This document shows positions 17,701 to 22,944 of a stretch of 64,000 bases of DNA, one piece after another. Below the pieces are notes generated by a model. It was not told where the DNA came from, searched no databases, and saw only the letters and a program-made list of their open reading frames with translations. Numbering within the stretch: position 1 is the first letter of the stretch; every line of letters begins with the position of its first letter. Source of the DNA: Sphaerisporangium sp039871875 (lineage in GTDB: Bacteria > Actinomycetota > Actinomycetes > Streptosporangiales > Streptosporangiaceae); assembly GCF_039871875.1 (NCBI RefSeq), contig NZ_JBDPMD010000008.1, positions 186,001 through 250,000 of the forward strand, in the 5' to 3' direction. The position numbers and the translations under genes were made by a program.

Positions 17701-19084
17701 CGATCGCCAGCTCGTGCGCGAAGGTGTTCGGAGGGAGGGGGCACAGCGGTGCCGAGCACTGTTGCCAGTCCCCGGGGTTCGTGCCGCCGCCCGGCAGCCC
17801 GAGCCCGCTCACCCCGTCGATCGACTCCGGTACCCGCAGGTTGGCCGGCACCGGAGCGGCGGGGGAGTCGTAGTGGCTGTCGAGAACGTACGACGCCGCC
17901 TTGCCGTAGGTGAAGGCGACAGGCGGGAGTACGGTCGGTGGCGTCGACGACTCCGGCGGATACGCCGTCTGGGTCACCGAGGCCAGTTCGCGGAACGGGC
18001 CCGCGGCTCCGGGCGGCGACGCGCAGGACTCGGTCGTGGCGGTGTAGGCGAGGTCGTAGCGGCGCACCGAGCTCAGCGTCCCGTCGCGGCGTGCCGCGGT
18101 GGTGATCCGGGTCAGCTTCCGCGTGCCGCTCAACTGCGCGAATCCCAGCCGGTGGTCGAGTCGCGAGCCGATCGCCGGCATCACCGCCGGGGTGCCGCAG
18201 AACACCGGGGCCTGGTACTCGAAGAACACCCGGGCGTACGCCGCCGAGGCGCCCGGCGCCAGGTACTCGATGCGGTCCAGCAGAACCTCCCGCGGTTGCC
18301 CGCCCGCCGGCACCGTGTCGGAAACGCGGCCCACCACCCGGTAGACCCACTTCAGCGTGTGCCCGTCGTGATCGGTCTGCTCGACCAGCGGGGCGAATCC
18401 GTAGGGCGTCTGCGCCTTCAGCCCGTACCTTGACGTCAGGCCGTCCTTGGTGGTCGCCTGCCACCAGTACGGCGAGGAGGCCACCTCGCCGAGGTACTCG
18501 TACCGGGTGGACCCGGTGTCGCCCAACTCCCGGTATCCGGTCGCTCCCGGCGAGACGGGCAGCGTGGGGTCGGGCACCAGTGGGTCGCCGCCCGGCCCGC
18601 GGAAGTCACGCGGCGCGGCCGGGGTTCCCCCGTCCGGCCATTCCGGCCGTACGGTGCCCGCCGCGGGCTCCACCGTGATCGCCGCGCTCGCGGCCAGCGA
18701 CCACCCCGCCGCGACGCCGCCGTGGACCGCGCCGGACGAGCGGTACCGCAGGGCCACATTCGGCTGCATCCCCTTGCGTCCCGGCGGCACCGCGATGTCC
18801 AGCGAGTAGCTGAAATCACCGTCCGCGGCCGCGCCGCCCGTGCCCGCGGTGGACTTCACCGGGTCCGGTGCCTGTCCCGCCTGCGCGAGCGCCCCGTCGG
18901 CGTTGCCGGGTCTGGCCGTCTCCGCGACCGCAGGGCCGCCCGGCACCACTGCCAGCGTGACGGCCGTCAGCACGGCCACTCCCGCCGCCGTCAGCCGGGG
19001 CGGCCAGGATCTCCTGTCATGTCGCCCGCGGTCGGGGGGGCGCTTTCTGAAGTGGCCCCGTACGGACCGATCAGCGGTTGTCAT
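11738..19084 (-). CDS. giant secreted SpvB/TcB-RHS protein 1 with Cys-rich tail
   Basis: Protein of 2448 residues resembling a fused B and C component of Tc toxins. After a Sec signal come the SpvB domain (SYSLDIAVPPGRKGMQP, HGGVAAGWSL), many FG-GAP/VCBS-type calcium loops (DVDADGLVD, DVNGDGYLD, DLDGDGLLD), a TcdB-like middle region, and long YD/RHS repeats (YDALGRVTQV, YDHNGNMTKV). The RHS core ends YRWYDGLALQWTSADPMF...NNPVGNVDPDGL. The variable tail (about 240 residues) includes EKHTNITTINPETGERI and a late GCNDCVTYASDIL motif, which could be a cysteine-peptidase-like centre; this is unproven. ATG 19084 has GAGG upstream. No immunity-like gene follows. By analogy the RHS shell encloses the tail as a toxin; a structural role is the alternative. 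Confidence 0.85.
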   Translation of the reverse strand: MTTADRSVRGHFRKRPPDRGRHDRRSWPPRLTAAGVAVLTAVTLAVVPGGPAVAETARPGNADGALAQAGQAPDPVKSTAGTGGAAADGDFSYSLDIAVPPGRKGMQPNVALRYRSSGAVHGGVAAGWSLAASAAITVEPAAGTVRPEWPDGGTPAAPRDFRGPGGDPLVPDPTLPVSPGATGYRELGDTGSTRYEYLGEVASSPYWWQATTKDGLTSRYGLKAQTPYGFAPLVEQTDHDGHTLKWVYRVVGRVSDTVPAGGQPREVLLDRIEYLAPGASAAYARVFFEYQAPVFCGTPAVMPAIGSRLDHRLGFAQLSGTRKLTRITTAARRDGTLSSVRRYDLAYTATTESCASPPGAAGPFRELASVTQTAYPPESSTPPTVLPPVAFTYGKAASYVLDSHYDSPAAPVPANLRVPESIDGVSGLGLPGGGTNPGDWQQCSAPLCPLPPNTFAHELAIGQHTGETVSRMFLDVDADGLVDILERPGLPLMGSATPTLGGCAIDVYLNKGRTAGFVKQTAGGEFPPFTLRDAMADVPVTPGTPASGAGELLCGLSRSFSNDASGGADGNPAVPCSGGGVDFPASWGSIQQVAHAFTDVDGDLLPDLLAQPIASRKCPYASTAGVPPPATCTGDAHWEREFSIGCATVRQRNIYVYRNTGSGFATTPVRVPATRPGGAGIAKVPQPSLMGRYFAQPNTYSEDNTSESLVDVNGDGYLDLMYDDNAISAGLKGGGFDFAQPPITLGAVPQGLAPERGRTQIDGGDLDRPDDYTTYHRTGVGADVNADGLPDHVSLNIGTDTGSTVRFNTGTGFGTTADDGQVQFSQNAPDTVTLESAHSPDMTDRSWQEYPQSAHRYHKRALIDVDYDGYPDVLYNDQGAGATAYLGGGRAWTKAVAVDAQVIGALAGAIDARGLAGQFNDLGEYRITQSRQAVDLDGDGLLDLVSDDAGGSPSVRYAKRVVDGADAHNAPARLLRTVANGMGAVTKVSYERDVTAHKWVAARVDVHPGQSQPLMTTQYAYRGPVFTAGPYGRRSFRGFTEVATVKRGDTPGADDDDLTTVARYGYDQSPHGLPVRTVTVVGDDAFGAPLDPAAHTRVMTVAEHTYHVHELNLRTPSMETAYPSRVVLPKATTSYTCTGATGQTLNGCLSTAPRVTRDVTWTPHTDSGTLAAVLPTRADIQFVNADGQSETRRQDTTYRIASGADVFAVAPDTVTARSVLDGSATTQGTTTYTYRDTAFRRIENVTVSDETGSGAASRTTRYAYHGGTGADKGQLFKVWPPNQVERYGNTDTADGYTEYAYDTDGVQVTRVTRSGQDLTYGDLPIDHVTTRTVDAGTGAVLESAGPDWVCPDGADAGTDPDPPSVSCTPATPGALPSRTVTKVDGLGRTLEVSAFPAGTGPGVQVARASYDDRANHDDPGHAAPVTATVEKAAGDGDFSHVTTELDGLGRAVKVTTQQDPQADNVITYAYDAAGRPAVTRGPRGDGLSGTFDVLVTYDALGRVTQVAETGSGNAVFATSTYNGLNVTSSDGPTADGSPVSVTNTLTDPLNQLVKVEEKVADTGGPGGGPRFAVTHYRYDTNGNTKRVQDPDGAVTELDHDFFGQRRGVTLPGGRRWSYDYDHNGNMTKVVEPVPAGASAAAYTHENFYDDLNRIVRHRPAVRNLTSAEIDEFYGRTSPADDIDTHYIYDGPDAGHCPTSEVMPTHLHQIGHLTCTDSSVVRNVTRYDDHGRPVTTRQIIKDPIGLGDDVLQTSLTYDPTGTVESSLTQVFSNSTVGSPVFDGVQVHTGYDRDGTPSTARFVLAGKDMNIANTRNAAGLLYTRNVNTAGTAGFAQPTMAFGHDRYGRLTGVSAQMGDVYRYLQTVAYNDAGEIENSFETLGDIDRPALSTTYTYDARDQLTGVTATKPSEPGIPAVSYSAAFTHTDGGRLASANVASTGALRVTDRNVTYRYQSAATGDPNRLDRLRKSDGTPLATYTYDEAGNTVSRTLPDGSQLGQTWDGPALRRITAPGRPTETLFYDGHRRIAAVHRDSAGNITSTTRWYGAMEVHKPAGGPATYRTYLTLAGQTIGRVDGDAATGTLEHYLTNGQGHHVLALDAAGQGTTQGATTRRVAAYGPYGDQLLELTAEGTAPPAGKYTRQINDKDYDTFAGLHHYPYRWYDGLALQWTSADPMFRVLPDLAPAQPRMANLYTYNLNNPVGNVDPDGLCPSIYACAKGSPDATPPPPQPTLGQAIADWWNTPTVYNSVHTGGPVNGTRGDQVMEAVETFVIAVASGGGFGPAPASAKSSPVHAGPHAPPAGTARVGTARGTAGDGTVTVATSTDGGGTARVAVGEKHTNITTINPETGERIRSDLIAPDGTNAKGRVLSDNTNETDMRKTIYEVSVPDVAGAQKAQRESVGDLGEYELGCNDCVTYASDILAAGGVNVPSGKQEFLDWLVANGRRVFNP

Positions 19085-19210
19085 CACGAACCTCACCCAT
19101 GTCGAAGGAGCACGCCGCGCGGTACCGCGGCAGATCTGCGGACGGGACGGTGTGCGGGAGGGAGGGGTGATCACCGGTCGATTACGTCGCATATGACGAC
19201 ATGCATGCGG

Positions 19211-19238
19211 TATTCAGGGTGTCATATGGATAAATCAA
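19211..19238 (-). promoter_or_regulatory. possible sigma-70-type promoter for RHS gene 1
   Basis: In an AT-rich island (about 19195-19275), minus-strand TTGATT (19238-19233), a 16-base spacer and TGAATA (19216-19211) give a plausible -35/-10, about 130 bases before the ATG at 19084. Confidence 0.4.
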
Positions 19239-19396
19239 CTCATTAGGGCCAAAAAAACACTAAAAATCAGGCAGTACTGGCTCTCCTCCGCCAAGCCGCA
19301 CACTGGTCATTCATCGGTTTGTCTCCGCCTCGTGCGGTACCAGAGCCGGCCCACTGTTTTCCGCCTACGTTGCGGCCGTTTCGGGGGAATGCCGAC

Positions 19397-19424
19397 GGCC
19401 CCCGCGAGGTGGTTCGCGGGGGCC
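19397..19424 (-). terminator. terminator of the two-lipoprotein unit
   Basis: GGCCCCCGCGA (19397-19407) and TCGCGGGGGCC (19414-19424) form a perfect 11-bp stem with a six-base loop, about 110 bases beyond the stop of the lipoprotein gene at 19538. Confidence 0.6.
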
Positions 19425-19537
19425 GCAGGCACGGAGGCGGGACGGTGAGGAGGGGGGACGGCGCCGATCGTCACCGGCCCGTGGTCACGAAGGGCCGTGG
19501 GGACGGGCGGTGGGCCGCCAGGCGGACGGGGGGACGG

Positions 19538-20044
19538 TCACCGGGTGGGTGGGGTGGCGAGGCGCCAGGCGGGGTCGGTTCCGTCGCCGTTGGTCTGGCG
19601 GGGGGCGGTGTCGCCCGAGTAGCGGTAGAGCGGGTGGCCGTCGAGGGTGATCTGCTTGCCGCCGTCCTCACGTACGACGACGCCGAGGGACGCCGGTGTG
19701 ATGCCCGGCAGCGCGACGGGCATGCCGCCGGGGGCGAGGGCGGGCGGCCACGTGGCCGCGCAGGCGCCCGTGCACTTCGGCGTGGCCCGCTTCCTGGCCG
19801 TGCTTCTCGGGTCCTCGGCGTAGACGTAGAGCGCGCGGCCCTCGGCGTCGACGACGATCGTGCCCTTGGGGGTGTCGGCGACGCCGATGAGCGTGGCGGG
19901 CGGCAGGGACCGGGCCGGGCCGGGGGGCGGGGGAACGGGGACGAGCGTCTCCTTGGCCGCCGGGGCGGGGCCGGCGCCGCACGCCGCCGTGAGCAGCAGG
20001 CCGCACGACCAGGCGGCGAGGGCACGAAGCGAGGAGTTCTTCAC
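19538..20044 (-). CDS. COG4315-type secreted-repeat lipoprotein
   Basis: Predicted lipoprotein of 168 residues. The signal peptide ends in a lipobox (LLLTAAC, Cys at about residue 22). Two copies of the Yx[FWY]xxD-type repeat follow: ALYVYAEDP with downstream KCTGACAATWPP, and HPLYRYSGDTAPRQTNGDG. These are the hallmarks of the COG4315 / PF03640 family, whose function is unknown. It is the second gene of a pair: the DUF4352 lipoprotein ends five bases upstream, so they are surely co-transcribed. Both should be anchored outside the cytoplasmic membrane. Confidence 0.87.
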   Translation of the reverse strand: MKNSSLRALAAWSCGLLLTAACGAGPAPAAKETLVPVPPPPGPARSLPPATLIGVADTPKGTIVVDAEGRALYVYAEDPRSTARKRATPKCTGACAATWPPALAPGGMPVALPGITPASLGVVVREDGGKQITLDGHPLYRYSGDTAPRQTNGDGTDPAWRLATPPTR

Positions 20045-20049
20045 GACGC

Positions 20050-20631
20050 CTACGTCAGCGCGACCGTGACGCCCTCGGAGAACGGGCTGGCGTGCAGCTC
20101 GACCTCGGCCGCCTTGGTGTCCTTCGGCACGTCGTAGATCAGCACGCCCTTGACGGAGTTCCCCGGGTTGATCTGCTCGAAGAGGCTGTTGGAGTTCTGC
20201 AGGTACGCCGCCGCGGTGGAGTCCGCGGCGAACTCGCGGCCCCGGGTGTCCATCAGCTTCTGGCTGTAGCCGACGAAGCTCTGCGCCTTGTTACCCGTGT
20301 TCTTCACCGTGAAGTGCACCAGGATGAACTTGCCCTGCGCCTTGGTGTTGAGCAGTTCGCTGCCCACCGTGGTGGCGGTCCTGACCTTGTCGATCCGGAA
20401 GGTGAACTCGCCGTCGCGCACCGAAGCTCCGATGGCGGGCGGGCCGTCCGACTGCCCGACCTGACCCTGCCCGTCCTGCCCGGCCTCCGGCGTGCCGGTC
20501 TGCCGCCCCGACGTCACCGCCCCGCCGGTCAGGGGGGACGGGCCGGCCAGGCCGCACCCCGCGAGCACAAGGACGAGCGCGGGCAGGGCCGCCGCCCGCC
20601 CGATGCGCCGCCCGCGATCGTTGCCGATCAT
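20050..20631 (-). CDS. DUF4352-type lipoprotein
   Basis: Predicted lipoprotein of 193 residues. The signal has a lipobox (LVLVLAGC, Cys at about residue 26) and a Gly/Gln-rich spacer to about residue 65. A DUF4352 beta-sandwich follows, with GEFTFRIDKVRTATTVG, KFILVHFTVKNTGNKAQSF and SVKGVLIYDVPKDTKAAEVEL. This family is found in many Gram-positive lipoproteins; its role is unknown. It is first in an operon with the COG4315 lipoprotein. A minus-strand GCAACC-N17-CGTA element about 80 bases upstream suggests ECF control. Confidence 0.87.
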   Translation of the reverse strand: MIGNDRGRRIGRAAALPALVLVLAGCGLAGPSPLTGGAVTSGRQTGTPEAGQDGQGQVGQSDGPPAIGASVRDGEFTFRIDKVRTATTVGSELLNTKAQGKFILVHFTVKNTGNKAQSFVGYSQKLMDTRGREFAADSTAAAYLQNSNSLFEQINPGNSVKGVLIYDVPKDTKAAEVELHASPFSEGVTVALT

Positions 20632-20711
20632 CCGATACTCCGTTCCGAGCGGTGACCGCTCTGGCTGAAACGCGAAAGTGGATCACACCGACGCCGTCGG
20701 TCTGAGAGCGA

Positions 20712-20738
20712 TACGCACCGCCACCCGCGATCGGTTGC
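20712..20738 (-). promoter_or_regulatory. ECF-type promoter of the lipoprotein operon
   Basis: Minus strand GCAACC (20738-20733), 17-base spacer, CGTA (20715-20712), about 80 bases before the DUF4352 start. The -35 departs from GGAACC by one base. Confidence 0.45.
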
Positions 20739-20843
20739 GTGCACGCGCCGGGCCGCGCGGGCCGTCAGCGGAGGGGCACCTTCGCGGCGCCGGGCCACAC
20801 GCTCCGGAGAGGTCACGACGCGGCGGGTCCGCCGTCGTGCGGC

Positions 20844-20870
20844 GGAACCGGTCGTCCACGTCTCGCCGTA
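20844..20870 (+). promoter_or_regulatory. ECF-type promoter of the 20931 membrane gene
   Basis: GGAACC (20844-20849), 17-base spacer, CGTA (20867-20870), 60 bases before the ATG at 20931. Exact match to the window-wide consensus. Confidence 0.6.
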
Positions 20871-20930
20871 CAGCTCTGCGGGCCGCCGGGCGCACCGGTG
20901 GCCGCCTCGACGAGACGAGTAAGGACCACC

Positions 20931-21485
20931 ATGGACATCACTGATCACCCTCTCCGCCACCCCGCACCGGGCGACTGGGGCAACACGCCGCAGCAGCCGC
21001 CGCCACGGCCGGGAACGGTCATGGTCGCCATGGTCAGCACGGTGATCGCCGTGCTGGCCGCGCTCGCCACGGCGGTCCTCGCGCTCACCGCGGGCAAGGA
21101 GATGCTCCTGTCCTACGCGACCGACGAGTTCGGCCTTGACGGCGGGTCGGGACGCGCTCTGGCCGAGTACGCGGCGAACCTGACGTTGTCCACACTGCGC
21201 GCCCAGGCCGTCGTCTGGATCGTCTCCGCACTGATCATCGCGCTGCTCCTGCTGCCGCTGCGCAAGGCCAGGACCTGGGCGCGGGTGATCCTGACGTTGT
21301 TCATCCCCGGGATGATCCTGCTCGGGCTGCGGGACATGGCGGGGGCCGTCTCGCCGGTCATGGGCTGGCTCGGCGCGCTCATCGCGCTCGCCATGGCGGT
21401 GGCCCTGGTGGCATGGTGGCTCCCCCCGGGCAACCGGTACGCCCGCTACCACAAGGGCGCCGGCCGCGGGCAGCGCCGCGCGTAA
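20931..21485 (+). CDS. four-helix membrane protein, unknown function
   Basis: Integral membrane protein of 184 residues. A Pro-rich cytosolic N-terminus (about 1-35) precedes four hydrophobic helices: VMVAMVSTVIAVLAALATAVLAL, AVVWIVSALIIALLLLPL, WARVILTLFIPGMILLGL and GWLGALIALAMAVALVAWWL. The basic tail is PPGNRYARYHKGAG. The layout is typical of actinobacterial small membrane proteins of unknown role. ATG 20931 is chosen because AAGGA lies seven bases upstream and the promoter at 20844 rules out the longer reading. The next gene starts 69 bases later with its own ECF promoter. Confidence 0.75.
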   Translation: MDITDHPLRHPAPGDWGNTPQQPPPRPGTVMVAMVSTVIAVLAALATAVLALTAGKEMLLSYATDEFGLDGGSGRALAEYAANLTLSTLRAQAVVWIVSALIIALLLLPLRKARTWARVILTLFIPGMILLGLRDMAGAVSPVMGWLGALIALAMAVALVAWWLPPGNRYARYHKGAGRGQRRA

Positions 21486-21491
21486 CGGAAC

Positions 21492-21518
21492 GGAACCGAT
21501 GGCCGGGGCGGTGCCGTA
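21492..21518 (+). promoter_or_regulatory. ECF-type promoter of the dehydrogenase gene
   Basis: GGAACC (21492-21497), 17-base spacer, CGTA (21515-21518), 37 bases before the ATG at 21555. Exact consensus match. Confidence 0.6.
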
Positions 21519-21554
21519 CCGAACGCAACCGAATCTCTCTCCTTTGGAGTCGCC

Positions 21555-22586
21555 ATGAAGCTGTCCGGTCCCGTGGTGTTCGAGCAGTTCGAGCAGGTGG
21601 TGACCCGGAACGATCCGGACACCGGCCTCGACGCGATCATCGCCGTCCACAGCACCGCCCGCGGCCCCGCGCTCGGCGGGGTGCGCCTGAAGACCTACCC
21701 CGACCACGCGGCGGCGCTGGACGACTGCCTGCGCCTCGCGCGGGCGATGACCCGCAAGACCGCCGCGGCCGGGCTGTGGCTCGGCGGCGCCAAAAGCGTG
21801 ATCGTCTGTGACCCGAAGGACAAGACCCCCGAGCTGCTGCGCGCCCACGGCCGGTTCATCCAGTCGCTCGGCGGGCGCTACGTTCCCGGCATCGACATCG
21901 GTACCGGGGCCGAGGACATGCGGCTCATCGGCACCGAGGCCGACGTCGTCACGTGCACCGAGGGCGACCCGTCGTACCTCACCGCGCTCGGCGCGTACGC
22001 CGGGATCGTCGCGGCGTTCGAGCACGTGTACGGCACCGGCGACATGTCCGGCCACACGGCCGTCGTCCAGGGGGTGGGCCACGTGGGCCACCACCTGGCG
22101 AGGATGCTGACCAAGTCGTCGGCGACCGTGATGATCAGCGACGTCGTCGAGTCACGGGCACGCGCGCTGGCCGACGAGATCGGCGCCGTCGTGCTGGACC
22201 CGGCGGAGGCCATCGCCACGCCGTGCCACGTGCTCGCGCCGTGCGCCCTCGGCGAGGTCGTCAATCCCGGCACGATGGACGACCTGCGCTGCGGCATCCT
22301 CGCCGGCGTCGCCAACAACGTGCTGTCCGACGACGCTCTCGCGGTCCCGCTCGCCGAGCGCGGCGTCACGTTCGTGCCCGACTTCATCCTCAGCGCCGGC
22401 GGGATCACGTTCCTGGACGAGCAGCTCCGCGGCGGCGACGAGGACTCGGCGGTGCCCCGGGTGCTGGAGATCGGCGACCGGGTCACGTCGATCCTCACCG
22501 AGGCGGACGCGGCCGGTGTCACCCCGCTTGAGGCCGCCACGGCGCTGGCCGAGGACCGCCTGGCGGAGCCGGCCGGCCGGCATTAG
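21555..22586 (+). CDS. leucine/valine-type amino acid dehydrogenase
   Basis: NAD-dependent oxidative deaminase of branched-chain amino acids, 343 residues, cytosolic. The catalytic lysines are at the family positions: Lys68 in MTRKTAAAG and Lys80 in LWLGGAKSVI (usually PLGGGK). The substrate loop ARGPALGGVR is at about 35-44. The dinucleotide-binding motif VQGVGHVGHHLA is at about 169-180. GVANNVLSDDALA and FILSAGGI are typical C-terminal blocks. Length and motifs fit the Leu/Phe/Val dehydrogenase family; which amino acid is preferred cannot be told. A TTTGGAG site precedes the ATG. A small unknown gene follows after eight bases. Confidence 0.9.
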   Translation: MKLSGPVVFEQFEQVVTRNDPDTGLDAIIAVHSTARGPALGGVRLKTYPDHAAALDDCLRLARAMTRKTAAAGLWLGGAKSVIVCDPKDKTPELLRAHGRFIQSLGGRYVPGIDIGTGAEDMRLIGTEADVVTCTEGDPSYLTALGAYAGIVAAFEHVYGTGDMSGHTAVVQGVGHVGHHLARMLTKSSATVMISDVVESRARALADEIGAVVLDPAEAIATPCHVLAPCALGEVVNPGTMDDLRCGILAGVANNVLSDDALAVPLAERGVTFVPDFILSAGGITFLDEQLRGGDEDSAVPRVLEIGDRVTSILTEADAAGVTPLEAATALAEDRLAEPAGRH

Positions 22587-22594
22587 GGGCACCT

Positions 22595-22894
22595 ATGACG
22601 TCCGACCGTCCTGCCTGGCCCGGGTCCGCGCGGGGCGGCGCGGCCCCCGCACCCTGGGACAGGAGCATCATGGCACCGATGAGCAGGGAAGAGATCCTCT
22701 TCGCGAGCCCGCTGGAGCCGTCGGACGACCCGACGGACGATCAGGTGGACGCGGCGGTGGCGAACACGCTCGCCGAACTCGGGGAATTCGGCTGCGCGGC
22801 CGTCATCGCCGGCGCGTTCGCCCGCGATCCGTCGCGGGCGACGGCGCGCATGCGCTGGGCGCGGCGGCGGACGGCGGGGAAGAAGGAGGAGTAA
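22595..22894 (+). CDS. small hypothetical protein
   Basis: Unrecognised cytosolic protein of 99 residues, probably translated with the dehydrogenase eight bases upstream. The likely conserved part begins MSREEILFASPLEPSDDPTDDQVDAA and continues through NTLAELGEFGCAAVIAGAFARDP to a basic end. Its first 25 residues look non-coding in composition. The ATG at 22670 has AGGAG close upstream and could be the true start, giving 74 residues. No function can be proposed. Confidence 0.55.
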   Translation: MTSDRPAWPGSARGGAAPAPWDRSIMAPMSREEILFASPLEPSDDPTDDQVDAAVANTLAELGEFGCAAVIAGAFARDPSRATARMRWARRRTAGKKEE

Positions 22895-22944
22895 GGGGAG
22901 CCGGGGAGATGTCCTGGGGACGGGGAATCGTCCAGACTTGAGCG

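Larger units (their letters stand above)
19085..19537. other. 453-base gap with AT-rich promoter region and terminator
   Basis: It contains the leader and putative promoter of RHS gene 1, an unusually AT-rich stretch at about 19195-19275 with a run of seven A, and a hairpin at 19397-19424 that ends the lipoprotein unit. I see no gene. Confidence 0.6.
20632..20930. other. 299-base divergent intergenic region
   Basis: It lies between the divergent lipoprotein operon and the membrane-protein gene, and contains one ECF-type promoter for each direction (20712-20738 minus, 20844-20870 plus). Nothing else is recognised. Confidence 0.6.
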